Shown piece by piece: positions 16,242-24,425 of a stretch of 64,000 bases of DNA. A program made the position numbers and the translations under genes. Where the stretch lies: NCBI RefSeq assembly GCF_014203715.1, contig NZ_JACHJP010000002.1, forward strand, positions 744,001 through 808,000, in the 5' to 3' direction. Each line of letters opens with the position of its first letter. Positions within the stretch are counted from its first letter, which is position 1. The notes beneath the pieces were generated by a model that had not been told where the DNA came from, ran no database searches, and saw nothing but the letters and a program-made list of their open reading frames with translations. This DNA comes from Streptosporangium saharense. Its GTDB lineage: Bacteria; Actinomycetota; Actinomycetes; Streptosporangiales; Streptosporangiaceae.

Positions 16242-17524
16242 GCCCCCGTCTGAGCCGCCGTTCGGATCGCTGTCATGCCCAGGGCCAGGCGGTCGAGCGC
16301 GTCGTCGAGGATCGGCCTGGGGTGGCCCAGGAACAGCCGCACATGGGCGTCACCGGAGACGACCATGCTGCCCGTGCCCGGCAGGACGCCCGCCCGGTCC
16401 AGGCAGAGACGGCGGTAGCCCTCCTCGCCGCCCGTCTCGTCCACGTACCGGGGAGGGACGCGCAGCCGCAGGTAGGACGTGCACTCTCCGACGTGGAAGG
16501 CGTGCCGGGGGAAGCCGAGATCGGCGGTCAGGCGCGCGGCCGCGTGCCTGCGGGCCTCTGCGTAGTGGCACCGCATGGTCCGCAGGTAGTCCTCGCAGGC
16601 GGGGTCGCGCAGCCAGCGGGCCATGGCGGCCTGGAGGGGCAGCCCGCTGCCGTAGGAGTGGTGGTGCCACTGCGCCGCCAGCGCCTCCAGCGTGCCGGGA
16701 TGGGCGGTGAGGGCGCCGACGCCCCAGCCGTTGCAATGGAACTGCTTGCCGAGCGTGCGGACGGCGAGCCACGGCGTCGCGCCGCGCGGATGCCGCCGGA
16801 TCTCCTCCAGGAGGATCCCCAGCGTGTTGGTTGGCCGTATGTCCGGGTCGTGGACGGCGTAGTAGGCGTCGTCCACGAGGACGGCGGCACGGTGGTCCAG
16901 GGCCGTGGTGATCAGCGTCCGGACGGTTGGCGCGTCCCAGTTCGCGGCGGTGGGGTTGTGCTGGGCGTTGAGCACCAACAGCGCCCGGCCGGTCGCCGCC
17001 GCCCGTTCCAGCGCGGTCGCCACCTGGTCAGGGTCAGGCCGGTAGCCCCGCGCGGCGTCGAGCGTGTAGTACCGGATGCGGCATCCGAGAGGCGCGAAGA
17101 TCCCGGGGTAGTCCCATCCGGGCGCCGGGACGAGCACGGTGGGCGGCGCCGCGCCGTCGCGGACGAGCAGCCGTCCGAAGTCGAACATGGCCGCCCGGGT
17201 GCCGTCCTGGCTGACCGCCACGTCATAGTCGGCCTGATCCGACGGGCGCGGCAACCCGTGCGTGGTGGCGATGTACTCCGCGAGCGCGCGCCGCAGGTCG
17301 GGCAGCCCGTACGGCGAGAGCGTGTATCCGTGGCTGAGATCGGGCAGCCCGTGCGACAGGGCGGCCACGAGGCCGGGGGCCGCCTGTGTCCAGGTCTCCC
17401 CCAGGCTGAGATAGATGAGCCTGGCCGGATCGCCGCCCGCGTCCCGGTGGCGCTCGATGAGGCAGGCGTCGCCCAGCGGGTTGGCCAGTCGGCCGCTGTC
17501 GAGAACGTCCCATAACGAGTGCAT
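15983..17524 (-). CDS. class I/II PLP-dependent aminotransferase, with unusual C-terminal read-through
   Basis: The core (about residues 1-430) is a fold-type I aminotransferase: NAQHNPTAANW, the VLVDDAYYAVHD pair of Asp and Tyr, and the Schiff-base Lys in TLGKQFHCNGWGVG. It should move an amino group between an amino acid and a keto acid or aldehyde. The family-like sequence stops near base 16250, but no stop codon occurs until 15983, so an Arg/Ser-rich tail of about 85 residues runs antisense to the universal stress gene. Either the overlap is real or a stop has been lost or misread. ATG at 17524 is taken (GAGGTG upstream); GTG at 17536 is the alternative. Confidence 0.85.
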   Translation of the reverse strand: MHSLWDVLDSGRLANPLGDACLIERHRDAGGDPARLIYLSLGETWTQAAPGLVAALSHGLPDLSHGYTLSPYGLPDLRRALAEYIATTHGLPRPSDQADYDVAVSQDGTRAAMFDFGRLLVRDGAAPPTVLVPAPGWDYPGIFAPLGCRIRYYTLDAARGYRPDPDQVATALERAAATGRALLVLNAQHNPTAANWDAPTVRTLITTALDHRAAVLVDDAYYAVHDPDIRPTNTLGILLEEIRRHPRGATPWLAVRTLGKQFHCNGWGVGALTAHPGTLEALAAQWHHHSYGSGLPLQAAMARWLRDPACEDYLRTMRCHYAEARRHAAARLTADLGFPRHAFHVGECTSYLRLRVPPRYVDETGGEEGYRRLCLDRAGVLPGTGSMVVSGDAHVRLFLGHPRPILDDALDRLALGMTAIRTAAQTGAQGAGTIATGHAERRIRRASLRGRRDSTTSRRAATEAARRASPSQRCSCTRTSGYRSLHPSSRGPAAEPSRRTRSRTPCADAARKA

Positions 17525-17537
17525 CGTGCCGTACACC

Positions 17538-18356
17538 TCACATGTCCGTCGTGACCCGCCGCAGCGCCGCCAGTTCCTCCTCGCGCAGGCCGATGCCGAA
17601 AGCCTTCAGCACCTCCGGCAGGGCGTCAGAACCCACCGAGCTCTCCTCGGCGTGATCCCCGGCCACCCGCGTCAGCGTGTGACCGCGCAGCTTCAGCCGG
17701 GTGGCGCCGGACAGCCGCTGGAGGTACAGCCTCCGCTTCAGCATCGAGCGGGGATGCGTGCTGACGTAGTGGTGGGCGACGGCGAAGTCGACGGGCGGGC
17801 GTGCCTCCAGGCTCAGCAGGTAGAGGCACTCCCACGCGCCGTCCCGGTTCACCTCCACGCGGCACTGGTGGTCCCGGTGGGCTCGGACGCGGAACGCCCG
17901 CGATCCCTGCCCGGTCACCTCGCCCTCCCGCAGCGGCAGCGGGGCGAGGAAGCCCTCCTCACCGAAACCCACGTCGCACAGCCAGGCGTCGCCGTCCGCC
18001 ACGACCCGCAGGGCCATGTGCGTGCGAGGTCGCGGGCCCCGGCCGCCAAGGATGACCCGGGCGGCCAGGCGGTCCACGCGGAAGCCGAGGCGTTCCAGGA
18101 CGCAGCCGAAGAGCAGGTTGTGCTCGTGACAGCAGCCGCCACGCGGCCGCCTGCACATCTTGTCCACGATGTCGGGGACGCACAGGCTCGGCGTGCGGTC
18201 AAGGAGCAGATCGATGTTCTCGTACGGCAGCGCGGTTGCATGGGCCACGTGCAGCAGGTTCAGCAGGGACGGCCCGGCGCCGGGGAGCGTGCCGGGGGTC
18301 ACGCGGGCCAGGTAGGCGGGCAGGTCGAGCGTGTCGGCGCCCCAGGGGTCGGACAC
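17538..18356 (-). CDS. arylamine N-acetyltransferase family protein
   Basis: This 272-residue enzyme has the Cys-His-Asp triad of the NAT family: Cys76 in RGGCCHEHN, His113 in RTHMALRV and Asp128 in WLCDVGFG. NATs move an acyl group from CoA to an aromatic amine or hydrazine; cluster relatives such as RifF instead release polyketides by forming an amide. With tryptophan dioxygenase in the same operon, an aniline such as kynurenine is an attractive acceptor, but this is inference. The residue before the catalytic Cys is also Cys; Tyr or Phe is commoner there. It is 17 bp downstream of the amidase gene. Confidence 0.92.
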   Translation of the reverse strand: MSDPWGADTLDLPAYLARVTPGTLPGAGPSLLNLLHVAHATALPYENIDLLLDRTPSLCVPDIVDKMCRRPRGGCCHEHNLLFGCVLERLGFRVDRLAARVILGGRGPRPRTHMALRVVADGDAWLCDVGFGEEGFLAPLPLREGEVTGQGSRAFRVRAHRDHQCRVEVNRDGAWECLYLLSLEARPPVDFAVAHHYVSTHPRSMLKRRLYLQRLSGATRLKLRGHTLTRVAGDHAEESSVGSDALPEVLKAFGIGLREEELAALRRVTTDM

Positions 18357-18373
18357 GGCTCCTCCTCAGAGGT

Positions 18374-19768
18374 TCAGGTGGTGGGTTCGGCGGCGGAGGA
18401 CCAGATATGGGCGCATCGGGCGGCCAGGTCGAGAAGGAATCTGTCGGTGCGGGGCGGGGTGTCGAGGAGCAGCCCGACCGGCAGTCCTTCGGGCGTCGTC
18501 CCGGCGGGCAGGCTGATCGACGGCCACCCCGCGACGGCGGCGAAGGCGGTGTTGCGGATGTAGGAGGGGAAGACCGGTCCGGCATCGACGTCGGCGGGCG
18601 CGGCGGGCAGGATGGTCGTGGGCGACAGGAAGGCGTCGGCCCGGTGCCCACGCAGCAGGCCGAAGGCCGCGTCGGCGAGGTCGTCCTGGACGCGCAGCGC
18701 GTGCCGGTAGCGCTCGTCGGAGACCGCTGGGCCGTACAGCAGTGGAGTGAGCACGTCGGCCACATCCGGGCTGGCGATCCGGCGGACCAGTTCGCCGGGG
18801 TCGCGGCAGGTTTCGCACCGGGCCAGGTAGAAGGCCAGCTCGTGCCAGGTCTCGTGCAGCGGGACCGCCATGGCGGCCTCCTCCAGCAGGCTCGCGGGCT
18901 CGGGCGGATCCACCTCGACGAGGTCGGCTCCGGCGCGTCGCAGGTCCCGCAGACGGGCGGCGGCCACGGTGGCCACCCGGGGGTCCAGGCCCGCCCAGGC
19001 CGACCGTGGCAGCAGGAGCCGGATCCGCCCGTCAGGCCGGGGCGCGGGTTCACGCGGGCACGGGTACGGCCCGGCCGGGTCCGCGGCCAGGAGGGCGTCG
19101 AGGAAGGCGACGTCCGCCAGGTGCGTGGCGATGACGCCGACGGTGTCCCGGGTCCGGGAGACGCGCAGGACTCCCGCGGCCGGATAGCGGCCGGTGGTCG
19201 GGCGCATGCCGACCAGGCCGCAGAGCGCCGCCGGGATGCGGACGGAGCCGCCGGTGTCCGTGCCGAGTCCCGCGGGAGCGAGCCCGGCGGCGACGGCCGC
19301 GGCCGTTCCCGAGCTGCTGCCGCCGCAGACGAAGCCGGGGGCGACCGGGTTGCCCACGGTTCCGAAGGCCGCGTTCTGGCCGGTGACGCCGTAGGCGAGC
19401 TCGTGCATCCCGGTCTTGCCCAGGACCAGGGCACCGGCCCCGGCCAGGCGCCGCCACACCTCCGCCGACCGGCCGGGCCGGTGGTGGCGCAGGGCCGGGG
19501 TACCGGCGGTGGTGGGCAGGAGGGCGACGTCGATGTTGTCCTTGACTACGAGGGGAACGCCGTGCAGGGGACGGCGGGCGGCGGTGCCCTCGCGGTCGGC
19601 GGCCCGCGCCTCGGTCAGCAGACGGTCGGCGTCCAAGGTGACGAAGGCGTTGGACGAGGCGTGCTCGGCGCACCGGTCCAGAACGTCGCGTGCGTGCTCC
19701 TCGCAGCTCAGCCGGCCCTCGCGCAGCGGTCGCGCGGTCGCGGCGAGCGAGCGGGCCGGGCGGCTCAC
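18374..19768 (-). CDS. amidase-signature-family hydrolase
   Basis: This 464-residue enzyme has the Ser-Ser-Lys catalytic set of the amidase signature family: the Lys in VVKDNI, the cis Ser in CGGSSSGTAAAV and the nucleophile Ser in TDTGGSVRIPA. It would hydrolyse an amide or transfer ammonia from one, and could for example deformylate or trim an amide intermediate. The GTG at 19768 overlaps the stop of the aminotransferase gene (GTGA); the frame stays open far upstream, but that part is antisense shadow of the aminotransferase. Length and motifs are normal for the family. Confidence 0.88.
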   Translation of the reverse strand: MSRPARSLAATARPLREGRLSCEEHARDVLDRCAEHASSNAFVTLDADRLLTEARAADREGTAARRPLHGVPLVVKDNIDVALLPTTAGTPALRHHRPGRSAEVWRRLAGAGALVLGKTGMHELAYGVTGQNAAFGTVGNPVAPGFVCGGSSSGTAAAVAAGLAPAGLGTDTGGSVRIPAALCGLVGMRPTTGRYPAAGVLRVSRTRDTVGVIATHLADVAFLDALLAADPAGPYPCPREPAPRPDGRIRLLLPRSAWAGLDPRVATVAAARLRDLRRAGADLVEVDPPEPASLLEEAAMAVPLHETWHELAFYLARCETCRDPGELVRRIASPDVADVLTPLLYGPAVSDERYRHALRVQDDLADAAFGLLRGHRADAFLSPTTILPAAPADVDAGPVFPSYIRNTAFAAVAGWPSISLPAGTTPEGLPVGLLLDTPPRTDRFLLDLAARCAHIWSSAAEPTT

Positions 19769-21168
19769 GGCGTCGCCGGAGCGGACGCGAGGAGATCCGG
19801 GTGACGCTCGGCCAGGTAGGGGCGCAACGTGTCGAGGGCGTGGCCGAAGGCGGCGGCGAAGGCGGCCACGTCGGCGTCGTCCATCGGCAGGCTGAGGCAC
19901 AGCAGGCCGTGCCGGGCGGTGAGGAACCCCTGGTTGAGCAGGTGCAGGTGGAGCAGGGCGCGCAGGTCCTCCCGCCCGCGCCGCAGGGCGGCGGTCCCGG
20001 CGGCGTCGCGGGGCCGCTCGGCGCCGAAGTGGAAGTAGCCCAGCGAGCCCGCTCCCACGGCGTGACCCGTGACGCCGCGCTCTCGGGCGGCCTCGTCCAG
20101 CAGGGCGCGCAGCCGTCCGCCCATGGCGTTGAGCCGGTCGATGTCGCCGGGGCCGAAATGGTCGAGCGCGGCTATACCGGCGGCCAGTGAGAGGTTGTTG
20201 GCGCCGAACGCGCTCGCGTGGTAGACGGGATCGCGCCCGGACGGGTCGAAGATGGCCATGACGTCGGCCCTGCCACCGAACACGCCGATGGGCAGCCCAC
20301 CACCGATGATCTTGCTGAAGGTGGACAGGTCGGGCCGCAGGTCGTGGCGGACCTGCCAGGGGCCGACGCGGAAGGTGGCGCACTCGTCCAGGATGAGCAG
20401 CGCGCCCTCCCGCTCGGTGGCCGTACGCAGGCCCTCCAGGTATCCAGGCTCGGCGGGCACCCCGCCGCCCACGCCGAGCATCGGTTCGACCAGGAAGCCC
20501 GCCACCTCGCCGCGGTAGGCGCGCAACACCCTGCGGGCGGCGTCGAGATCGTTGAACGGCACGGTCACCACGCACTCCAGCACCGCGCGTGGCACACCCT
20601 GGGCCAGGCGGGCGTCGGGCAGGCCGGGAAGCCGCTGCGGGAAGCTCGGCCCCGAGGTGACGAAGGCGCTGACATGGCCCCAGTCATGGGTGCCGTGGTA
20701 GCCACCGTCGATCTTGACGATGACGTCGCGGCCGGTGAAGGCGCGTGCCGTACGGATGGCCCACATCGTCGCCTCCGTGCCGGAGTTGCAGTAACGCACG
20801 CGCTCCAGCGCGGGGACCCGGGCGCACAGCCGCTCGGCGTGCCGGATCTGCAGCGGGCCGGGACCGCCCAGGGCGGTGCCCAGCCCGGCCTGTTCCCGTA
20901 CGGCGGCCACCAGGGCGGGATGGTTGTGCCCGTGGACCAGCGCGCCGTAGTTGGACAGCACGTCGAGATACCGGTTGCCATCTACGTCCCTGACCTGGGC
21001 GCCCTCGCCCGTGTCGAAGTAGAGCGGGTACGGCGTGTAGGTGGTCATCGTGCGCGTGTCCCCACCGGGCAGCACCTCCGCCGCCGCCAGGAAGGCGGCC
21101 CGTGAGGAGGGGCTGCGGGCGGCGTAGTCGTGGAGGATGGCCTGGGACACGTGGTCGGCGTCGGACAT
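19765..21168 (-). CDS. class III PLP aminotransferase, glutamate-1-semialdehyde-aminomutase-like
   Basis: This 467-residue enzyme resembles GSA 2,1-aminomutase and related class III aminotransferases: HGHNHPALV, YCNSGTEATMWAIR (cofactor phosphate contact), ILDECATFRVG and the Schiff-base Lys in STFSKIIGGGLPIG. The usual chromosomal hemL lies in haem clusters, not here, so this copy is likely dedicated to the cluster. It could aminate the aldehyde released by the A-PCP-reductase protein or shift an amino group to give a beta-amino acid. It is coupled to the amidase by a 4-bp overlap. Confidence 0.9.
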   Translation of the reverse strand: MSDADHVSQAILHDYAARSPSSRAAFLAAAEVLPGGDTRTMTTYTPYPLYFDTGEGAQVRDVDGNRYLDVLSNYGALVHGHNHPALVAAVREQAGLGTALGGPGPLQIRHAERLCARVPALERVRYCNSGTEATMWAIRTARAFTGRDVIVKIDGGYHGTHDWGHVSAFVTSGPSFPQRLPGLPDARLAQGVPRAVLECVVTVPFNDLDAARRVLRAYRGEVAGFLVEPMLGVGGGVPAEPGYLEGLRTATEREGALLILDECATFRVGPWQVRHDLRPDLSTFSKIIGGGLPIGVFGGRADVMAIFDPSGRDPVYHASAFGANNLSLAAGIAALDHFGPGDIDRLNAMGGRLRALLDEAARERGVTGHAVGAGSLGYFHFGAERPRDAAGTAALRRGREDLRALLHLHLLNQGFLTARHGLLCLSLPMDDADVAAFAAAFGHALDTLRPYLAERHPDLLASAPATP

Positions 21169-21280
21169 GGTCGCTTCTCCGTTCGGTCCCTCCCGGAGAG
21201 GAACGCCCCCTTCCGGCGGGGACCGCCTGCTACCCGTCGCCCTGTGCCGCGAACGCCGGTCGAACCCGGCGTGGGCCGGA

Positions 21281-21309
21281 TGTCAGGGGCGGGTAAGCCG
21301 CAGGTCAGG
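21281..21309. promoter_or_regulatory. possible third heptamer array at 11-bp spacing
   Basis: On the plus strand three heptamers start every 11 bp: TGTCAGG, GGTAAGC and GGTCAGG. Sequence and spacing match the arrays at 11071-11110 and 15392-15420. It lies in the 150-bp gap upstream of the class III aminotransferase gene, but it reads in the opposite direction to that gene, unlike the other two. It may be coincidence or a site used in the other orientation. Confidence 0.3.
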
Positions 21310-21318
21310 ATGCCCGCT

Positions 21319-21714
21319 TCAGCCCTGGCCCGACCGCTCCTCCACGATGGCCTTGAGCTGTTCCATGGCGTTGATGACCCGGGGGAAGCCCGCGTAGGGG
21401 AGGCACTGGATGAACGTCTCGGCGATGTCGGAGGCCGCGAGGCCGACGTTCAGCGCGGAGTTGATGTTCGCTCTCATCGGCGCGTCGCCGATACCCATCG
21501 CGGCGAGGGCGGAGAGCCGGACGAACTGCCGTTCTCGCAGTGAAAGCACGGATCTGCTGTAGATGTCGGCGAAGACGAACTCGATCAGGAACCGTCCCAG
21601 GTCGGGTGCGATGCCGGCGAAGTCATCAAGCTTCCGCTGTCCGTCTGCGGGGTCGATCTCGTTCATCAGCTCCAGGCCACGCCGGTGGCGCGGGTCCTGC
21701 GGTCGGTCGCTCAT
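21319..21714 (-). CDS. carboxymuconolactone-decarboxylase / AhpD-like protein
   Basis: This 131-residue helical protein matches the CMD family: RERQFVRLSALAAMGIGDAPMRANINSALNVGLAASDIAETF and the following YAGFPRVINAM are typical of gamma-carboxymuconolactone decarboxylases (written here in two parts of the same helix pair). It lacks the CxxC of AhpD peroxidase partners, so a decarboxylase or isomerase-type role on a small acid is more likely than redox. ATG at 21714 is used; the longer frame is antisense. It lies 23 bp after the tryptophan dioxygenase gene and so may act on a ring-opened product. Confidence 0.8.
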   Translation of the reverse strand: MSDRPQDPRHRRGLELMNEIDPADGQRKLDDFAGIAPDLGRFLIEFVFADIYSRSVLSLRERQFVRLSALAAMGIGDAPMRANINSALNVGLAASDIAETFIQCLPYAGFPRVINAMEQLKAIVEERSGQG

Positions 21715-21737
21715 GGCAGGGCTTTCGGGAGTGTCGG

Positions 21738-22565
21738 TCAGGGGTCGAGGACGGTGCGGGCGGCGTAGATCTCGGGGAAGAGCGGCCGGTTGACCAGGGA
21801 GGCCAGGTACGGCACGCCACGGGAGCCGCCGGTCCCGTGTTTGTCGCCGATGACGCGGCGCACGGTGCGCATATGGCGGAACCGCCACAGCTGATGCCGT
21901 TCCTCCAGCTCCACCAGACGTTCGGCCATCTCGTACTCGGCCGCGTGGGCGTGCCGGTCCTCGTAGACGCGGCGAAGCACGGCGACGATCACCTGGTCGG
22001 GTTCCTCGTGACAGGTGTGGACGCGGTCGAGGTAGCCGACGGGGACCGGATGTCCTGCTCTGTGCAGGAACCGGATGAACTCGTCGTACACCGTCGGCCG
22101 CGCGATCGCCTCACGCAGCGCGTCCCGCTGGAAGGACCCGTCGTACTCCTCGACGAGTTCGGCGCGCTTGTCGCCCAGCCGGTACTCCAGCATTCGGAGC
22201 TGGACGGACTGGAAGCCGGTGGCACCCCCGAGCACAGGCCGGAACTCGGCGAACCGGTCGGGTTTCAGGGTGGCGATGACCGACCACTGCTCGACGAGCT
22301 GCCGCTGGATCACGAAGATCCGGTCGAGGGACCGGAACGCCGCCCTGAGCCGGTCGTGCCGGAGTTCGTGGACCACGTCGTCGAGCTCGTGCAGGATCAG
22401 CTTCACCCACAGCTCGGTCGTCTGGTGCTGCACGATGAACAGCAGTTCGTCATGGTGCGGCGGTTCCGAGATCGGACGCTGGGCGTCGAGCAGCCGGTCG
22501 AGGCAGAGGTAGTTCTCGTAGGTCAGATCGCGGGGCGCGTCGGCACGCCGGCGACGTCTCAGCAT
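21738..22565 (-). CDS. kynA: tryptophan 2,3-dioxygenase
   Basis: This 275-residue haem enzyme opens the indole ring of L-tryptophan with O2 to give N-formylkynurenine. Diagnostic motifs are TYENYLCLD, PHHDELLFIVQHQ (distal pocket His), the substrate-binding FAEFRPVLGG, FQSVQLRMLEYR, WRFRHMRTV with the proximal His, and GTGGSRG. No kynureninase or formamidase gene is adjacent, so it does not look like a catabolic kyn operon. It is the first gene of the leftward cluster operon and probably supplies N-formylkynurenine or kynurenine as a building block. An amidase downstream could remove the formyl group. Confidence 0.95.
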   Translation of the reverse strand: MLRRRRRADAPRDLTYENYLCLDRLLDAQRPISEPPHHDELLFIVQHQTTELWVKLILHELDDVVHELRHDRLRAAFRSLDRIFVIQRQLVEQWSVIATLKPDRFAEFRPVLGGATGFQSVQLRMLEYRLGDKRAELVEEYDGSFQRDALREAIARPTVYDEFIRFLHRAGHPVPVGYLDRVHTCHEEPDQVIVAVLRRVYEDRHAHAAEYEMAERLVELEERHQLWRFRHMRTVRRVIGDKHGTGGSRGVPYLASLVNRPLFPEIYAARTVLDP

Positions 22566-22816
22566 GGCCGCCCCCGGTCCCGACCGCGCGGCCGGAAAAC
22601 TTCGGCCACCTCGTCAAGAATGGTTTCCATGTCGAATCCGTACAGCCGCCGACTCCAATGGTCCGGCACCCCTACCCACCTTCACCGAACCCTAACGACG
22701 GACTTCTCACCCGCCTTCCGCGAGGCTCCCCAGCCCCATCACGGAGGACCCGGTCCGGCAAAAGTATGAACCGGAAACATTTTCCTTGGAAAGCATGATC
22801 GCTACGCTGGTCGTTC

Positions 22817-24418
22817 ATGACTCTCACGCATTCCGCGCGATGGCTGGTGGCGGCGACACTCGTCGCCGGGCTGTCCGTGGCCGCTCCGGTGCACGCCCAG
22901 GAAACCCAGGCACGCGCCCAGAGGAACACCGTCCTGCGCGGTCTGGACCTGGACCGCGCGACCGTTCTGGACATGCAGCGCGCCATGAACCAGGGGCGCT
23001 TCGACTCGGTGGGGCTCACCCGGTTCTACCTCGACCGGATCCGCACGGTCGACCCGCTGCTGCACGCGGTCATCGCGACCAACCCCGCGGCGCTGCGGGA
23101 GGCGAAGGAGAGCGACCTGCGGCGGCGCCAGGGAGCGCGCGGCCCTCTTGAGGGCATCCCGGTCCTGCTCAAGGACAACATCGCCGCCTCAGGACGCGCG
23201 ACCGCCGGTTCGCTGGCGCTGGTCGGCGCCCGACCGGCCAGGGACGCCTTCCTGGTCCAGCGGCTGCGCGCCGCGGGCGCGGTGATCCTCGGCAAGACGA
23301 ACCTGTCGGAGTGGGCCAACTTCCGCTCCAGCCCCTCCTCAAGCGGGTGGAGCGCGGTCGGCGGCCAGACCAACAACCCCTACGTCCTGGACCGCAACCC
23401 CTGCGGGTCGAGCAGCGGCTCCGGGGTCGCCGCCGCCGCGAGCCTGGCCGCGGTCACCGTCGGCACCGAGACCGACGGCTCGATCGTCTGCCCCGCGGGC
23501 ATCAACGGCGTCGTCGGGATCAAGCCGACGCTCGGCCTGGTCAGCCGCGCCGGGGTGGTCCCGCTCTCCCTGGCCCAGGACACCGCTGGCCCGCTCACCA
23601 GGAACGTCACCGACGCGGCGGCCGTGCTGTCCGTCATCCAGGGGGTGGACCCGCGCGATCCGGCCACCGTGGCGGGTGGAGACCGTGACTATCTCAGGGC
23701 GTTGCGGCCGGACGCGCTCAAGGGCAGGCGGATCGGCGTCTGGCGTTCCGCGGCGGGGAACAACCGGGAGGTGCTCGCCACCCTGGACGCCGCCGTCGCC
23801 ACGCTCAGGGCGCGGGGCGCGACCGTGGTCGACAACCTCGAACTGACGGATACGGCCGAGGCCGCCGAGCTGGAGTTCCCGGCTCTGACGACCGAGTTCA
23901 AGCACGACATCAACGCCTACCTGGCCGACACTCCCGGACAGCACCCCAAGGACCTGGCCGGACTGATCGAGTTCAACAAGAAGCACGCCTCGACCGAACT
24001 CCGTTACTTCGGGCAGGAGCTGTTCGAGCAGTCGCAGGCGACCAGCGGTGACCTGAACGACTTCGAGTACCGCGCGGCCAGGGAGAAGGCGACCTCGCTC
24101 TCCCGCGAGTCGATCGACTCCCTGATCGCCGCCAAGCGGCTCGACGCGGTGCTCGCGCCGACCAACAACGGAGCCTGGCTGACCAGCCTGACCAAGGGCG
24201 ACGACTTCACCGACTTCGTCGCCACCTCCACGCCCTCGGCCATCGCCGGATACCCCGCGATCACGGTTCCCGGTGGATACGCGAAGAACGTGCTGCCGCT
24301 CGGCGTGACCTTCTTCGGCGGCCGGTTCTCCGAGCGGACCCTGATCGCCATCGGCTACGCGTTCGAGCAGGCGGGCCGGGTGCGCAAGCCGCCGACCTAC
24401 CTGCGGACGCTGCCCTGA
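22817..24418 (+). CDS. secreted amidase-signature hydrolase
   Basis: This 533-residue protein has a signal peptide (MTLTHSARWLVAATLVAG, then AAPVHAQ as a likely cleavage region) and an amidase signature domain: Lys in LLKDNI, Ser in CGSSSGSGVAAAASL and Ser in TETDGSIVCPA. It is about 60 residues longer than the cytoplasmic amidase at 18374 and differs in the last motif. It would cleave amides outside the cell. It starts a rightward gene divergent from kynA, 251 bp away, and is probably not part of the biosynthetic cluster. Confidence 0.92.
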   Translation: MTLTHSARWLVAATLVAGLSVAAPVHAQETQARAQRNTVLRGLDLDRATVLDMQRAMNQGRFDSVGLTRFYLDRIRTVDPLLHAVIATNPAALREAKESDLRRRQGARGPLEGIPVLLKDNIAASGRATAGSLALVGARPARDAFLVQRLRAAGAVILGKTNLSEWANFRSSPSSSGWSAVGGQTNNPYVLDRNPCGSSSGSGVAAAASLAAVTVGTETDGSIVCPAGINGVVGIKPTLGLVSRAGVVPLSLAQDTAGPLTRNVTDAAAVLSVIQGVDPRDPATVAGGDRDYLRALRPDALKGRRIGVWRSAAGNNREVLATLDAAVATLRARGATVVDNLELTDTAEAAELEFPALTTEFKHDINAYLADTPGQHPKDLAGLIEFNKKHASTELRYFGQELFEQSQATSGDLNDFEYRAAREKATSLSRESIDSLIAAKRLDAVLAPTNNGAWLTSLTKGDDFTDFVATSTPSAIAGYPAITVPGGYAKNVLPLGVTFFGGRFSERTLIAIGYAFEQAGRVRKPPTYLRTLP

Positions 24419-24425
24419 CGAACCC

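Noticed and set aside
14747-17515. A 922-codon open frame on the plus strand
   Set aside because: It is antisense to the flavin oxidase and aminotransferase genes, has Arg/Gly/Pro-rich composition without any motif, and crosses the real stress gene; long spurious frames are expected in high-GC DNA.
19769-20575. Upstream extension of the amidase frame
   Set aside because: It continues without stop through the class III aminotransferase gene, but the translated sequence is low-complexity; the GTG at 19768 with a GTGA overlap is the natural start.
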